64,000 nucleotides of DNA from Actinobacteria bacterium IMCC26207 (GCA_001025035.1 LCZK01000008.1:248001-312000); one strand, 5' to 3'; counted from the first letter of the stretch, positions 1 through 8,317 are shown. Notes: a model not told the origin generated them from the letters alone. Program-made: numbers and translations.

Positions 1-538
1 CGTAGCTTGCCTCGATACCGAGGTACTCCAAGGCCACGCGGGTCGCAGTGAGCTTCGACAGGTCCATCCGCACTTGATTCTGTTCCTGACTGGCCTTGCG
101 ATCACCGTCCGGGTACATCTCGTCACGAGTTCGGATCTCGACTGCGTCATCAAGCCAGCCCCGCAGCATCAGCGCAGGCGTTGCCTGATCGACAAAGACT
201 GTGGTGAACAAAATGTCACCCTTATTCTCAAAGCTCTTGGCGCCCGAGATATCAATACGTTGCTCTGCGGGTCGAACTGACCCTGGTTGCACCAGATAGA
301 ACGGAAGACGAATCAAGAACATCGCAGCAACGAGTGCTGCACCGAAAGCTCCAAACAGGCCAAGCGCCACCCAGCGCGTTCTAGGTTGAGTGCCTTTTTG
401 AAGTTCCGTGGTGGACTCATTCTCGAGATCTGCGTCCAGAGTTGACTGAGTAGACGCACTGCCAAGGTCAGTTGCGCAATCCACGCTCGAACTAAGTGTC
501 GAGGAACCTTGCTCGGTTGGTAGTGTCTCGTCTGTCAT
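1..538 (-). CDS. PDZ / Lon-like (S16) membrane protease, YlbL family, 5' part only
   Basis: The minus strand is open from an ATG at 538 to the left edge of the window, giving 179 N-terminal residues; the rest lies outside. A Ser/Thr-rich cytoplasmic tail of about 55 residues is followed by one membrane helix (RWVALGLFGAFGAALVAAMF). After it comes LPFYLVQPGSVRPAEQRI and then EMYPDGDRKASQEQNQVRMD and SKLTATRVALEYLGIEA. This order matches YlbL-type proteins, which are membrane-anchored, carry a PDZ domain and end in a Lon-type S16 protease domain. The PDZ and the Ser-Lys dyad would lie beyond base 1 and cannot be checked. The start codon overlaps that of the divergent gene at 537, and no ribosome binding site is visible, so the messenger may be leaderless. 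Confidence 0.75.
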   Translation of the reverse strand, partial: MTDETLPTEQGSSTLSSSVDCATDLGSASTQSTLDADLENESTTELQKGTQPRTRWVALGLFGAFGAALVAAMFLIRLPFYLVQPGSVRPAEQRIDISGAKSFENKGDILFTTVFVDQATPALMLRGWLDDAVEIRTRDEMYPDGDRKASQEQNQVRMDLSKLTATRVALEYLGIEASY

Positions 539-896
539 GTTCACGCTGTTCGTTGGAATCCTGATAGTGGTGCTGAGCGCTCTTGGCTTTGGATATGCCC
601 TATTTGGACGTCGTCCGGTCCCTCAGCCTGCCACGGGATTGGCCCTCGGAGTTGCGTCAGATGAGTTTACTGAGGCAATCCCCAGCAGGTTCGGTTCGTC
701 CTTACAAGATGACAGTGACGCATTTGATTCCGAAGAGTTACCTTTCCGTGGGCGCAGGGCAAAAGATGTCACCATCACCCCGGCCGTTCGCGCAAGATCA
801 ACCTTGCTCCTGGCGCTGACCGTGGTTGGTATCGCCGCAATCATTGGCGTCGTGCTGAGCGTGGTGCTCGTTGGCGTTGTCTTCCTCGTCACCTAG
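537..896 (+). CDS. Small protein with two predicted membrane helices, function unknown
   Basis: A 119-residue protein with a hydrophobic N-terminal helix (FVGILIVVLSALGFGYALFG) and a C-terminal helix (residues about 90-117, rich in Val, Ile and Leu). An acidic, Ser-rich soluble segment lies between them. Both ends are expected in the membrane and the middle of about 65 residues on one side. I do not recognise a family. The ATG overlaps the start of the divergent YlbL-like gene (CATG shared), so neither gene has an upstream leader of its own. The strongly hydrophobic ends favour this frame over overlapping alternatives such as 583-819. Translation ends 25 bases before a perfect hairpin. Confidence 0.6.
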   Translation: MFTLFVGILIVVLSALGFGYALFGRRPVPQPATGLALGVASDEFTEAIPSRFGSSLQDDSDAFDSEELPFRGRRAKDVTITPAVRARSTLLLALTVVGIAAIIGVVLSVVLVGVVFLVT

Positions 897-921
897 TCAC
901 CCAGTCGTCCCAGACGCGCAA

Positions 922-944
922 GTGCCCGGGAAAATCCCGGGCAC
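922..944. terminator. Bidirectional hairpin terminator
   Basis: A perfect 10-bp stem (GTGCCCGGGA / TCCCGGGCAC) closes a 3-base AAA loop between the convergent genes ending at 896 (+) and 1003 (-). No long T tract follows on either strand, as is common in high-GC actinobacteria. Confidence 0.6.
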
Positions 945-1002
945 AGCGAACATAAGACTTGAGATCGTCACGAGTAGCTAGGCCACTCGGCTTCTCCGCT
1001 AT

Positions 1003-1524
1003 TTACCGACCAAACAATCCACGGCGGGTGGGCTGGCTCTCTTCAGCCGGCTGATCCGCTGGCGGAACTGGTGCGGGAGCCGGTGCAGCCGCTGGGGCAG
1101 GGGCAGGAGCTGGTGCAGGCGCAGGTGCTGGTGCTGGTGCTGGCGCAGAGGGTGAAGCAAACGGACTAAACGCCGGGTCTGGAGTTGGCGCAGGGGCCGG
1201 AGCAGGTGCGGGTGCGGGCGCTGGAGCAGCGACTGGAGCAGGTGCCGGAGCGGGTGCTGGCGCTGGTGCTGGTGCCGGAGCAGGTGCAGCCGCCGGTGCC
1301 GGTGCCGGTGCTGGGGCAGAACCAGTGGTCAAAGCCTGCAGCTTGACCTTGTAGTACGGCTTGAGTTCAAACTTGACCTCGTTCAGTTCAAAGATGCGGA
1401 CACTGTCCACCCCTTGATCATTTCGGATCTTTTCAACGAAGCTCACGGCCTCGTCGATTGACTCGAACTGGTTGTAGCCAGGATCGCCGTCTGGATTTTG
1501 AAAGATAACCATATGCTGCGACAC
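1003..1524 (-). CDS. Hypothetical protein with long Ala-Pro repeat tail
   Basis: A 173-residue protein. The first 65 or so residues form a small folded-looking segment (MVIFQNPDGDPGYNQFESID, then AVSFVEKIRNDQGVDSVRIF, ending ELKPYYKVKLQAL). A stretch of about 85 residues of alternating Ala-Pro follows, and then a basic end (TRRGLFGR). The start chosen is GTG at 1524, because AGAGGAG sits 6-7 bases upstream; an ATG five codons later is the alternative. The Ala-Pro part is encoded by degenerate GCN-CCN repeats, probably forming a stiff extended linker that presents the C-terminal RRGLFGR. No known family is recognised. Confidence 0.6.
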   Translation of the reverse strand: MSQHMVIFQNPDGDPGYNQFESIDEAVSFVEKIRNDQGVDSVRIFELNEVKFELKPYYKVKLQALTTGSAPAPAPAPAAAPAPAPAPAPAPAPAPAPVAAPAPAPAPAPAPAPTPDPAFSPFASPSAPAPAPAPAPAPAPAPAPAAAPAPAPVPPADQPAEESQPTRRGLFGR

Positions 1525-1656
1525 GAACCGCTCCTCTTGATAGGTATGCGACTTACAGTGTAGGGGTCTCGGAGGTTGTTTGGGGCGCCTAAACACCAAA
1601 ATTCCGAGGCCAGTTCAGTTTTAGTCACCCATCGAAACCAAAGGGATCGCAACCAC

Positions 1657-2280
1657 ATGGCACCGAACCCCGACCCGGCATCTCGCCGCCGCAATGTCGT
1701 AAGCGCAGGCCACCTCGGCCAACTCTCGGTGGCCCAAGCAGGATTAACAGACACCGATGCAGAGGTTCGCGCTTCCGCTCTCGCTGCGAAGCAGCGGATG
1801 GGCATGCTCAGCCATGAAGAACTCATTGCTGGCCTAACCGATCCAGCAGCACTAACTCGTAGGCGGGCCGCACTGATTGCTGCTGAATCTGACTCGGCCC
1901 AAAGCGAACTTCGACAGCTCCTCAGTGATTCAGATGATTCGGTTGTAGAGGTCGCCGCCTTTGCCTGCGGTGAACGAACCGACGCAGACCTTGAGACTGT
2001 GCAAGTTCTCTGCCAACTAGCGGGCGCCCATGAAGACGCACTGTGTCGTGAAGCTGCAGTTGCTGCCTTAGGGTCAATTGGCAACCCAGACGGACTGCCC
2101 GCCGTCATTGCGGGATGTTCTGATCGGGCCACGGTGCGCAGGCGAGCAGTCCTTGCACTCGCTGCTTTCGACGGCCCAGAGGTAACGGCCATGCTCAGAA
2201 AACTGACCCAAGACCGAGACTTGCAGGTGAGCCAGGCAGCAGAAGAGCTGCTCGCCATCGAACTCGGCGAGCAGCTCTAA
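1657..2280 (+). CDS. HEAT-repeat protein
   Basis: A 207-residue protein made of about six helical repeats of some 30 residues, with signatures such as LTDTDAEVRASALAAKQRMG, LTDPAALTRRRAALIAAE, LSDSDDSVVEVAAFACGE and REAAVAALGSIG. This pattern is typical of HEAT/PBS-lyase-like scaffolds that bind other proteins; no catalytic residues are expected. The ATG at 1657 has AAGGGA upstream. A TTG at 1576 in the same frame would add 27 unlike residues and is less likely. It is divergent from the Ala-Pro gene, with about 130 bases between the two starts holding both promoters. The partner protein is unknown. Confidence 0.7.
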   Translation: MAPNPDPASRRRNVVSAGHLGQLSVAQAGLTDTDAEVRASALAAKQRMGMLSHEELIAGLTDPAALTRRRAALIAAESDSAQSELRQLLSDSDDSVVEVAAFACGERTDADLETVQVLCQLAGAHEDALCREAAVAALGSIGNPDGLPAVIAGCSDRATVRRRAVLALAAFDGPEVTAMLRKLTQDRDLQVSQAAEELLAIELGEQL

Positions 2281-2473
2281 AGCTACAAATCAGTTAGCTA
2301 TACCGATGCCGAATTACTGACCGGCGAAGCTAGCCGATCAGAGCGCAGATCTGTTCCGTTTCAAGAGAGAAAGACAGACTCTCGAGTGCAAGGACTTCGC
2401 CAAAGCGCACCCCTACCTCTTGCACTTCAAGTAATGACATTTCCCTCCATTCATTGCATCTCGACCGGGCGAC

Positions 2474-3478
2474 TTATCGACGTGCGCCCATAAACATGTC
2501 ACGCAACTCCTCGTAGGATTCAACGACGCGCCCCGCCCCTAGCACCACCGACTCGAGTGGCTGTCGAACCAACTGCACCGGAACCTCGCTCTCGTTAGCG
2601 ATACGCAGGTCGAGGCCCTTCAGGAGCGATCCGCCGCCTACCAAGTGAATGCCATGCTCAATAAGGTCTTGGGCTAGTTCAGGTGGTGCCTCGGAGAGGC
2701 AAGCGAGCACAGAGTCAACCATGGCATTCACCGGGTCAGAAATCGCGACTCGAACTTCGGCTGCAGACAAGATGATGGTGCGAGGAAGCCCCGACATCAG
2801 CTCTCTGCCACGCACCTCGGCCCTACCCTCTTCGGGAGTTGGGTGAGCCGATCCGATCAGAATCTTTATCTCTTCGGCAGTCTGTTCACCGATAGCAATC
2901 CCATATTCGCGGCGAATATACGTGATGATTGAGGCATCAATATCAAAGGAACCGATTCGCACTGCTTGCAGCGCAACCACTCCCCCCAAAGAGATCAGAG
3001 CTGTCTCTGATGTGCCGCCGCCGATGTCGACCACCATGTTTGCCATTGGCTCATTGATCGGCAAGCCCGCCCCAATCGCTGCCGCCATTGGCTGCTCAAT
3101 CAACTGCGCCTCTGTTGCGCCAGCCTTTCGAGCTGCTTCTGTTACGGCACGTTTCTCTACCGCAGTAATTGCCGAGGGTACGCAAATCACCACTCGGGGG
3201 CGATTGAATCGGTTGACTCCGACCCGCTTGAGGAGCAGCCGAATCATTTCTTGAGTGACCTCAAAATCGGTGATGGCACCTTTGCGCAGTGGCCGCACAG
3301 CCACGATGTAGCTAGGTGTGCGTCCGATCATCTTCCACGCATCTCGTCCCATGGCGAGGACTTCATTGGTCCGGCTGTTGAGCGCGATAACGGAAGGCTC
3401 GTTCAAGACGATGCCCTCTCCTCTGGCGTAAACCAACGTGTTGGCAGTACCCAGATCGATCGCTAGGTCGCGTGCCAG
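2474..3478 (-). CDS. mreB: Rod-shape determining protein MreB, apparent CTG start
   Basis: An actin-like ATPase that forms membrane filaments guiding lateral wall synthesis. The 334-residue product carries the phosphate-1 motif DLAIDLGTANTLVYARG, then GIVLNEPSVIALN, phosphate-2 MVVDIGGGTSETALISLGG and adenosine motif HLVGGGSLLKGLD. The conserved MARDLAIDLGTANT beginning of actinobacterial MreB is reproduced only if translation starts at CTG 3478. No ATG, GTG or TTG lies in frame nearby upstream. GGGGAAG lies 5-6 bases before the CTG, and the previous gene stops 1 base before it (TGA T CTG), which suggests coupled re-initiation. The first conventional start (TTG at 3436) would delete the nucleotide-binding motif. 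No mreC/mreD is visible next to it. Confidence 0.93.
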   Translation of the reverse strand: MARDLAIDLGTANTLVYARGEGIVLNEPSVIALNSRTNEVLAMGRDAWKMIGRTPSYIVAVRPLRKGAITDFEVTQEMIRLLLKRVGVNRFNRPRVVICVPSAITAVEKRAVTEAARKAGATEAQLIEQPMAAAIGAGLPINEPMANMVVDIGGGTSETALISLGGVVALQAVRIGSFDIDASIITYIRREYGIAIGEQTAEEIKILIGSAHPTPEEGRAEVRGRELMSGLPRTIILSAAEVRVAISDPVNAMVDSVLACLSEAPPELAQDLIEHGIHLVGGGSLLKGLDLRIANESEVPVQLVRQPLESVVLGAGRVVESYEELRDMFMGARR

Positions 3479-3479
3479 A

Positions 3480-3695
3480 TCAACTTCCCCGGTTCGGACT
3501 CGAGGTGCCCTGATCCGATGAAGCAGCCGAAGAGCGGCCCGTTTCGGACTCAGGCGGAGCCAGGGCCTGCATCTTGTCTTGAAACTGATCTACCGAAGAC
3601 CCAGGAGAAATTGGATCCCTGTTTTTTGCCCACAGCAGCAGCATGCCTACACAGCTGAGTGCAACAACGAGGACCAAGTACACAACATTGTTCAC
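3480..3695 (-). CDS. Small single-pass membrane protein upstream of mreB
   Basis: A 71-residue protein: an N-terminal membrane helix (VVYLVLVVALSCVGMLLLWA) followed by a hydrophilic, Ser/Pro-rich tail. Its TGA ends 1 base before the apparent mreB start, so the two are almost certainly co-transcribed and translationally coupled. The family is not recognised. A role as a membrane partner for MreB is inference from position only. The 236 bases between its start and the divergent gene at 3932 must carry both promoters; nothing else was recognised there. Confidence 0.6.
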   Translation of the reverse strand: MNNVVYLVLVVALSCVGMLLLWAKNRDPISPGSSVDQFQDKMQALAPPESETGRSSAASSDQGTSSPNRGS

Positions 3696-3931
3696 AGCAG
3701 GTGCCCTGGACTCACAGAAAAGAGAAACAGGTTGACCTGCATGGGGTTCTTCATAAGTTTGTTCAACATCTGACCGCTCAACACTGTCTTCATCCTAGGA
3801 AAGATCCTATTCATGGTCCCACATCGTCGAGGTAATCAGTAGGTGAGCTAGAGATTTTTTACTCCTCGCAACTATCACGTTGATGCTAGGCCGCGACCTA
3901 GTTACGAGAACACCTCACTAACCTTCGCTCG

Positions 3932-4756
3932 ATGACCGAGATCGAACCAGAAGAACTCGGCCCCGAGATCAGGCAGCACCAAATGGCCGAGCGAGCCTGG
4001 CAACACCCAAGCGAGGTGGGGCTTGAATCTCGCTGCCGGGTTGACCAGCGGCGCGCCGTATGGATTGCAGGGTCAGTGTTGCTCGCGGTTGTGGCCCTTC
4101 TGGGAACGGGATTCGCACTAGGCGCAACTCGACCAATGGAGATGTCTCAGCAGCGGCAACTTTCCACCCAACAGGCCTCACAAATGTCAGCAGACCTTGC
4201 GGTGAACCAACGAGCCTCGCTGCAGTCGGAGTACGTAGCCAAGGTCACCATCGTCAGCGTGGCGGAATCTACGGTGGCAACGGCGCTTCGTTTCGACCCT
4301 CAAGGCCATCTACTTCTGCCAGCACATCTGCTCTCGCCTGAGGATGAAGTCTGGGCGGCTTGCGCCGACGGCAGCCAAGAAAAGTTCGAGATCATCGCTA
4401 CAGATCCCGCGTCCGACCTGGCCGTTCTGCGCCCCATTGAGCCAAGTGCGGGAACCTCTGGAACGGCTATGACCACAGCAGAGTTACCGAAAACATCACA
4501 GCAGGTCACTGTGTTCTACGCCGACCCGATTCTTGGGGTCACGGCCCGTGTCGGACACCTAGCTGCTGGAGATTCGGCACCAGCTGCAGGCCCAGAGATG
4601 TTGTCGGGAGGACTTGTTTTCAGCCCCGATGGAGCGTTCATGGGAATCACGACTCTCACTGAATCACGCCCAACTGGTTCTGCGACCACTGGGGCGGTTG
4701 AGATACTTGTTGCAGGCACAGCTCTGGACGTAGCTGACCGACTTCTTAGGACCTGA
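3932..4756 (+). CDS. Membrane-anchored trypsin-like (S1C) protease
   Basis: A 274-residue protein with a cytoplasmic N-terminus containing the motif WQHPSEVG, one membrane helix (about residues 45-67) and an extracellular trypsin-fold domain. The triad can be placed as His in LLLPAHLLSPEDE, Asp in DPASDLAVLRP and Ser in LSGGLVFSPDG. The last differs from the usual GNSGGPL but keeps S-G-G. There is no PDZ domain, and the catalytic domain is short compared with HtrA. It may be a weakly active or regulatory relative of DegP/HtrA; activity is uncertain. It lies upstream of a Zincin_2 gene, separated by a hairpin. Confidence 0.65.
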   Translation: MTEIEPEELGPEIRQHQMAERAWQHPSEVGLESRCRVDQRRAVWIAGSVLLAVVALLGTGFALGATRPMEMSQQRQLSTQQASQMSADLAVNQRASLQSEYVAKVTIVSVAESTVATALRFDPQGHLLLPAHLLSPEDEVWAACADGSQEKFEIIATDPASDLAVLRPIEPSAGTSGTAMTTAELPKTSQQVTVFYADPILGVTARVGHLAAGDSAPAAGPEMLSGGLVFSPDGAFMGITTLTESRPTGSATTGAVEILVAGTALDVADRLLRT

Positions 4757-4764
4757 GCCTCATT

Positions 4765-4780
4765 GGTGTCAGCGGACACC
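4765..4780 (+). terminator. Short hairpin between protease genes
   Basis: GGTGTC-AGCG-GACACC forms a perfect 6-bp stem 9 bases after the upstream stop codon. TAGCAT follows at 4781-4786, positioned like a -10 element 6 bases before the GTG at 4793. This is a weak terminator or a feature of a downstream promoter. Confidence 0.35.
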
Positions 4781-4792
4781 TAGCATGAGGGA

Positions 4793-6115
4793 GTGAGTTT
4801 TTCTGACCCCTTCGGTTCCGATCCCTCTGGGGATGACAACCCGTTCGAATCCATGAACTTTTTCCTTCAGGATTTGTCGAAAATGTTTGCCGGTAGGCCC
4901 GCAGGTAGTTGGGACACTGCCCTTCAGCTCGCTGGCGCAATCGCCACCGAAGGTCAGCCAGAACCAAACGTTGACCCAGCTGATCGTCTAGCAATCGAGC
5001 AACTCGCTCGAGTTGCCGAACTTCACGTGGGCGAGGTGACAGGTAGATCAGTTGAGGAACCCGTCCGCATTGAAGCGCTCAACCGCACGCAGTGGGCAAA
5101 GCGATTCCTGGATGAAGAGCGACCGCTACTCGAAGAACTGTCCGGCTCTATTGGTGCGGCTTTGCAATCCCAACTTGGTGACCTTGGATCCGAGGACTTC
5201 ACCGAGATTGACTTGCAGCAGCCCACACTTCCTGGGATGCCGCCAGAGGCGCTCATCAAACAACTGATGGGCATGATGGGGCCGATGCTGCTTGGAATGA
5301 TGGCGGGAAGCACAGCCGGCCACCTTGCGACCCGCGCACTCGGCCATTACGAGTTACCGCTCCCCCGGCCTGCACATGAACCCCTCACCCTTGTGCTTCG
5401 CAACGTAGACGAGTTCGCCGATGATTGGACCTTGCCGCGAGAGGCGATTCGTCTATGGGTCTGCCTGTCAGACGTTGCGCATCAACATGTTCTGAATCTT
5501 GACCACGTTCGGGCTCACCTCGATGGTCTTTTGGGAGAATACGTCTCGGCTTTTAGCCAAGATCCCGCAGGGATTGAACGCCGCATGAGAGGCCTTGGAA
5601 TCGACGAGGATCTAGGCGGATCAGAGCCCGAGCTCGAAGCGCTTCAGCGGCTTGCCGGCGACCCCGACGTACTCCTGAGCGCAATGCAGTCAGAGGCGCA
5701 GTTGCTCCTCATGCCAAGAATCGCGGCAGTGGTTGCCACCGTTGAGGGCTACGTGGATTGGGTGCTCGATACCCTGGGGGGTCGCCTCATCCCTGAATAC
5801 GACCGCGTAACAGAGGCACTGCGCCGGCGCCGTGCCGAGGCAGGCCCGGCAAGCCGATTTGTTGAGCGACTCTTTGGCCTCGAGCTCTCTCAGAGCACCT
5901 TCGACCGAGGCTCTCAGTTTGTGGATGGCATCGTGGAGCGAAGCGGAACACAGGCACTGAGTCAACTGTGGACGGATGAGGCGCACTTGCCGACGCCAGC
6001 GGAACTCGACGCTCCAGGGCTTTGGTTAGCTCGAGTCGGGATCGAGTCCCATGACCTCGACTTGGATGACCTTCCCGAATTTGAGATTCCTGACTTTCCA
6101 GATATGGATAGCTGA
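4793..6115 (+). CDS. Zincin_2 (DUF2342) family protein with degenerate zinc site
   Basis: A 440-residue protein of the actinobacterial 'zinc-dependent metalloprotease / putative hydrolase' family (Zincin_2, TIGR03624 type). It opens with the FSDPFG...NPFESMNFFLQDLSKMF segment common in the family, then has a Gly/Met-rich hydrophobic stretch (MGMMGPMLLGMMAGSTAG) and a helical C-terminal half. Where relatives carry a HExxH-type motif, this protein has WVCLSDVAHQHVL (Ser at about residue 226), so the first His and the Glu are replaced by Ser and Asp. A conventional zincin active site is therefore not seen. The GTG start has GGGA immediately before it but no proper spacing, so the mRNA may be leaderless. 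The acidic C-terminus (DLDLDDLPEFEIPDFPDMD) is probably disordered. Confidence 0.7.
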   Translation: MSFSDPFGSDPSGDDNPFESMNFFLQDLSKMFAGRPAGSWDTALQLAGAIATEGQPEPNVDPADRLAIEQLARVAELHVGEVTGRSVEEPVRIEALNRTQWAKRFLDEERPLLEELSGSIGAALQSQLGDLGSEDFTEIDLQQPTLPGMPPEALIKQLMGMMGPMLLGMMAGSTAGHLATRALGHYELPLPRPAHEPLTLVLRNVDEFADDWTLPREAIRLWVCLSDVAHQHVLNLDHVRAHLDGLLGEYVSAFSQDPAGIERRMRGLGIDEDLGGSEPELEALQRLAGDPDVLLSAMQSEAQLLLMPRIAAVVATVEGYVDWVLDTLGGRLIPEYDRVTEALRRRRAEAGPASRFVERLFGLELSQSTFDRGSQFVDGIVERSGTQALSQLWTDEAHLPTPAELDAPGLWLARVGIESHDLDLDDLPEFEIPDFPDMDS

Positions 6116-6130
6116 GCAGCCCAGCTGGCC

Positions 6131-7516
6131 CTAAGTCGGATTCTTTGGTTTTCGAGCCTGGCGAACGGTCGTCGTTATCCCCTTGGCAGTAGGCAGTCGC
6201 GGTGGCACTCTCCCCTTGCGCATTGCACTCAAAGAAGAGGAAAAGAACGCAGCCGACCCGGCGGCAACAACCATGACGATGGCCCCGCCAAGGCGAGTGG
6301 GCATAGCTATGAGAACAGGAACTGCCGCACCGAGCACCCAAATCACTTGGAAGCGAGACTCAAACCTGGCAAAAGAGCGGCCTCGATTTGCATCGGGTGC
6401 GTCTCGCTGCACAACTGCATCAAAGGCTTGCTTGCCAGAGGCCGCCGCCATGGCCACAGATCCGGCAAGCAATGCTTGACCCACAAGGCCAGGAAAAATG
6501 AACCCTGCAACTCCGCCGCAAACGGCAAGGCCGAGCGCCCCTAACAGCAAGAGTTCCTCGCGAAGATGCCGGCGGATAATGGGAGCTACGGCCGCACCGA
6601 GCAACCCTCCAATCCCCGTTAGCGCAATGATCACGCCAAAGTGCCAAACCGGCGGGACTCCAGGTGCACTCACTGCCGATGTTTCCAGTGTGCCGTCCGG
6701 ATTCTGCAGGAGGTGCCCCGTGGCCATTCCTAGACCTGTTTCCGAGGATGCTCCCCGCAGTGCAAAGGCCAAGAGGAACGTTACAAACCCAACAACCCAA
6801 CGCAGTGTCCCCATTGCAGATGCAGCCGACAAAACTCCTGCGCTACGAAGCTCTGCTTTTTCTTGCTCATCCTCTTCCTCGGCAGCGACCACCGTCACCG
6901 GGACACGCAGCGAGGCGAACGAGGCCGCCAGAAATACCAGTGCACTCAGGCCTGCCACTGCACCCGGGCCTCCAACCCACAACACCAGCGCGCCGGGGAT
7001 GCCCGCACCGAATGCGGCCAACCCAGCTAGTAGTTGCAACTTGGAATTTGCCTCGACGAGTTCTGCATCGCTGTGCACAACAGTGGGCACAATTGCGGCC
7101 TTCGCCACTGAGTAGGACTTTGCAAAAACCAACATAAAGAAGGCTTCAGGGAACAGCAGCAGACTGTTCGAACCGGCGCTAAAAATCATGGCGCACGCAA
7201 CGACTGCTCTCCCTACTGTGGACCCAACCAACATCCATCGGCGTCCACCTTTGGCACGATCCATGGCAGGCCCGATGAGTGGCCCCACAATGGCAAACGG
7301 CGCCATTGTGAACAGCAGATAGAGCGCGATTCTCCACCGGGCACCCGAGGGATCAACAGAGAAGAAGAGCGAGCCAGCTAGAACGAGGGCAACGAGTGCG
7401 TCTCCGCCGGTTGCGAGTACATGAGTGAGAGCCAGACCACTAAAGGGGATCGACGGGTCCACTCCAAACCGAGAGCGTGATCTCGAGGTTGAAGCCGGCT
7501 CGGTCATGGCCACCAT
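6131..7516 (-). CDS. MFS transporter
   Basis: A 461-residue major facilitator protein with about 12 hydrophobic segments. The loop after helix 2 (GPLIGPAMDRAKGGRRWML) corresponds to the MFS motif-A region. A glycine-rich helix pattern and a charged central loop (VVAAEEEDEQEKAEL) split it into two six-helix halves. The substrate cannot be told; relatives are annotated as drug or metabolite efflux carriers. ATG 7516 or ATG 7507 may be the start, neither with a strong ribosome binding site. It is the last gene in the minus-strand phosphate cluster, 36 bases after regX3, so it may be co-transcribed. Confidence 0.8.
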   Translation of the reverse strand: MVAMTEPASTSRSRSRFGVDPSIPFSGLALTHVLATGGDALVALVLAGSLFFSVDPSGARWRIALYLLFTMAPFAIVGPLIGPAMDRAKGGRRWMLVGSTVGRAVVACAMIFSAGSNSLLLFPEAFFMLVFAKSYSVAKAAIVPTVVHSDAELVEANSKLQLLAGLAAFGAGIPGALVLWVGGPGAVAGLSALVFLAASFASLRVPVTVVAAEEEDEQEKAELRSAGVLSAASAMGTLRWVVGFVTFLLAFALRGASSETGLGMATGHLLQNPDGTLETSAVSAPGVPPVWHFGVIIALTGIGGLLGAAVAPIIRRHLREELLLLGALGLAVCGGVAGFIFPGLVGQALLAGSVAMAAASGKQAFDAVVQRDAPDANRGRSFARFESRFQVIWVLGAAVPVLIAMPTRLGGAIVMVVAAGSAAFFSSSLSAMRKGRVPPRLPTAKGITTTVRQARKPKNPT

Positions 7517-7552
7517 GGTAGAAGCAGAGCCCGAGGGCTCGCTACGGGATAC

Positions 7553-8317
7553 TCAGCGATTATTTGCGTACTTGTAACCCAACCCACGAATGGTAACGAT
7601 CCGGGTGGGGCGTGCTGGGTCATCTTCAATTTTGGAACGCACTCGCTTGACGTGCACATCCAGAGTCTTGGTATCGCCCACGTAGTCGCTTCCCCAGACT
7701 CGATCAATCAAGGTTGACCTTGGCAAGACTCGACCTGCGTTCTCCATGAGCAGAGACAGCAACTCAAACTCTTTGAGCGGCAGGTTGACCACTTCGCCAC
7801 GCACGCGCACCTCATGGCTATCAGTATCGAGCTCAACTCCATCTAGGGCGAGAACCTCGCGACTGTCACCCTCAACGCCTGCTGCATCGGATCCGGTCGC
7901 TGCACCATGGCGCCGCAACACTGCGCGCATCCGGGCAACTAATTCTCGCAATCGGTACGGCTTCGTGACGTAGTCATCGGCGCCCACCTCGAGCCCTACC
8001 ACTGTGTCAATCTCAGCTCCCTTTGCAGTCACCATGATGATGGGCGTATCGCTACTGCGGCGAATCTCTCGGCATACATCGAGTCCAGAAATGTTTGGCA
8101 GCATGACGTCAAGCAGCACGAGGTCGGGCTTGACTAAGGCGAAGCGCTCAAGGGCCTCGGCCCCATCTCTAGCCACCTCCACGATGAACCCCTCGCGCCC
8201 CAACCCAACAGTCAGTGCGTCCACGAAAGCCTCCTCGTCCTCTACGAGCAACACTGTGATGGGCGCAGACCCCGCAGCCGAAGAAGTGGGATTGTTGGCA
8301 CGAGTCGTTGTGTTCAT
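7553..8317 (-). CDS. regX3: Response regulator RegX3/PhoB-like
   Basis: A 254-residue OmpR/PhoB-family regulator. The receiver domain begins TVLLVEDEEAFVDAL and has the phospho-acceptor Asp70 in LVLLDVMLPN, followed by IIMVTAKG and DDYVTKPY. The C-terminal winged helix has the recognition region TLDVHVKRVRSKIEDDP ending IRGLGYKY. An Ala/Ser-rich N-terminal extension of about 18 residues precedes the receiver. Its ATG overlaps the TGA of the kinase gene upstream (ATGA). Together with senX3, phoU and pst, this makes it the phosphate-limitation regulator, expected to bind the PHO-box repeats at 15559-15580. Confidence 0.92.
   Translation of the reverse strand: MNTTTRANNPTSSAAGSAPITVLLVEDEEAFVDALTVGLGREGFIVEVARDGAEALERFALVKPDLVLLDVMLPNISGLDVCREIRRSSDTPIIMVTAKGAEIDTVVGLEVGADDYVTKPYRLRELVARMRAVLRRHGAATGSDAAGVEGDSREVLALDGVELDTDSHEVRVRGEVVNLPLKEFELLSLLMENAGRVLPRSTLIDRVWGSDYVGDTKTLDVHVKRVRSKIEDDPARPTRIVTIRGLGYKYANNR

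Noticed and set aside
583..819. Plus-strand frame overlapping the small two-helix membrane protein
   Set aside because: No hydrophobic pattern or ribosome binding site; the 537-896 frame has two clean membrane helices.
1443..2258. Long minus-strand open frame of 271 residues
   Set aside because: It is antisense to the HEAT-repeat gene with a Ser/Ala/Arg shadow composition; the plus frame has recognisable helical repeats.
2474..3436. mreB starting at TTG 3436
   Set aside because: It would remove the phosphate-1 nucleotide-binding motif DLGTANT, which is encoded in frame immediately upstream.
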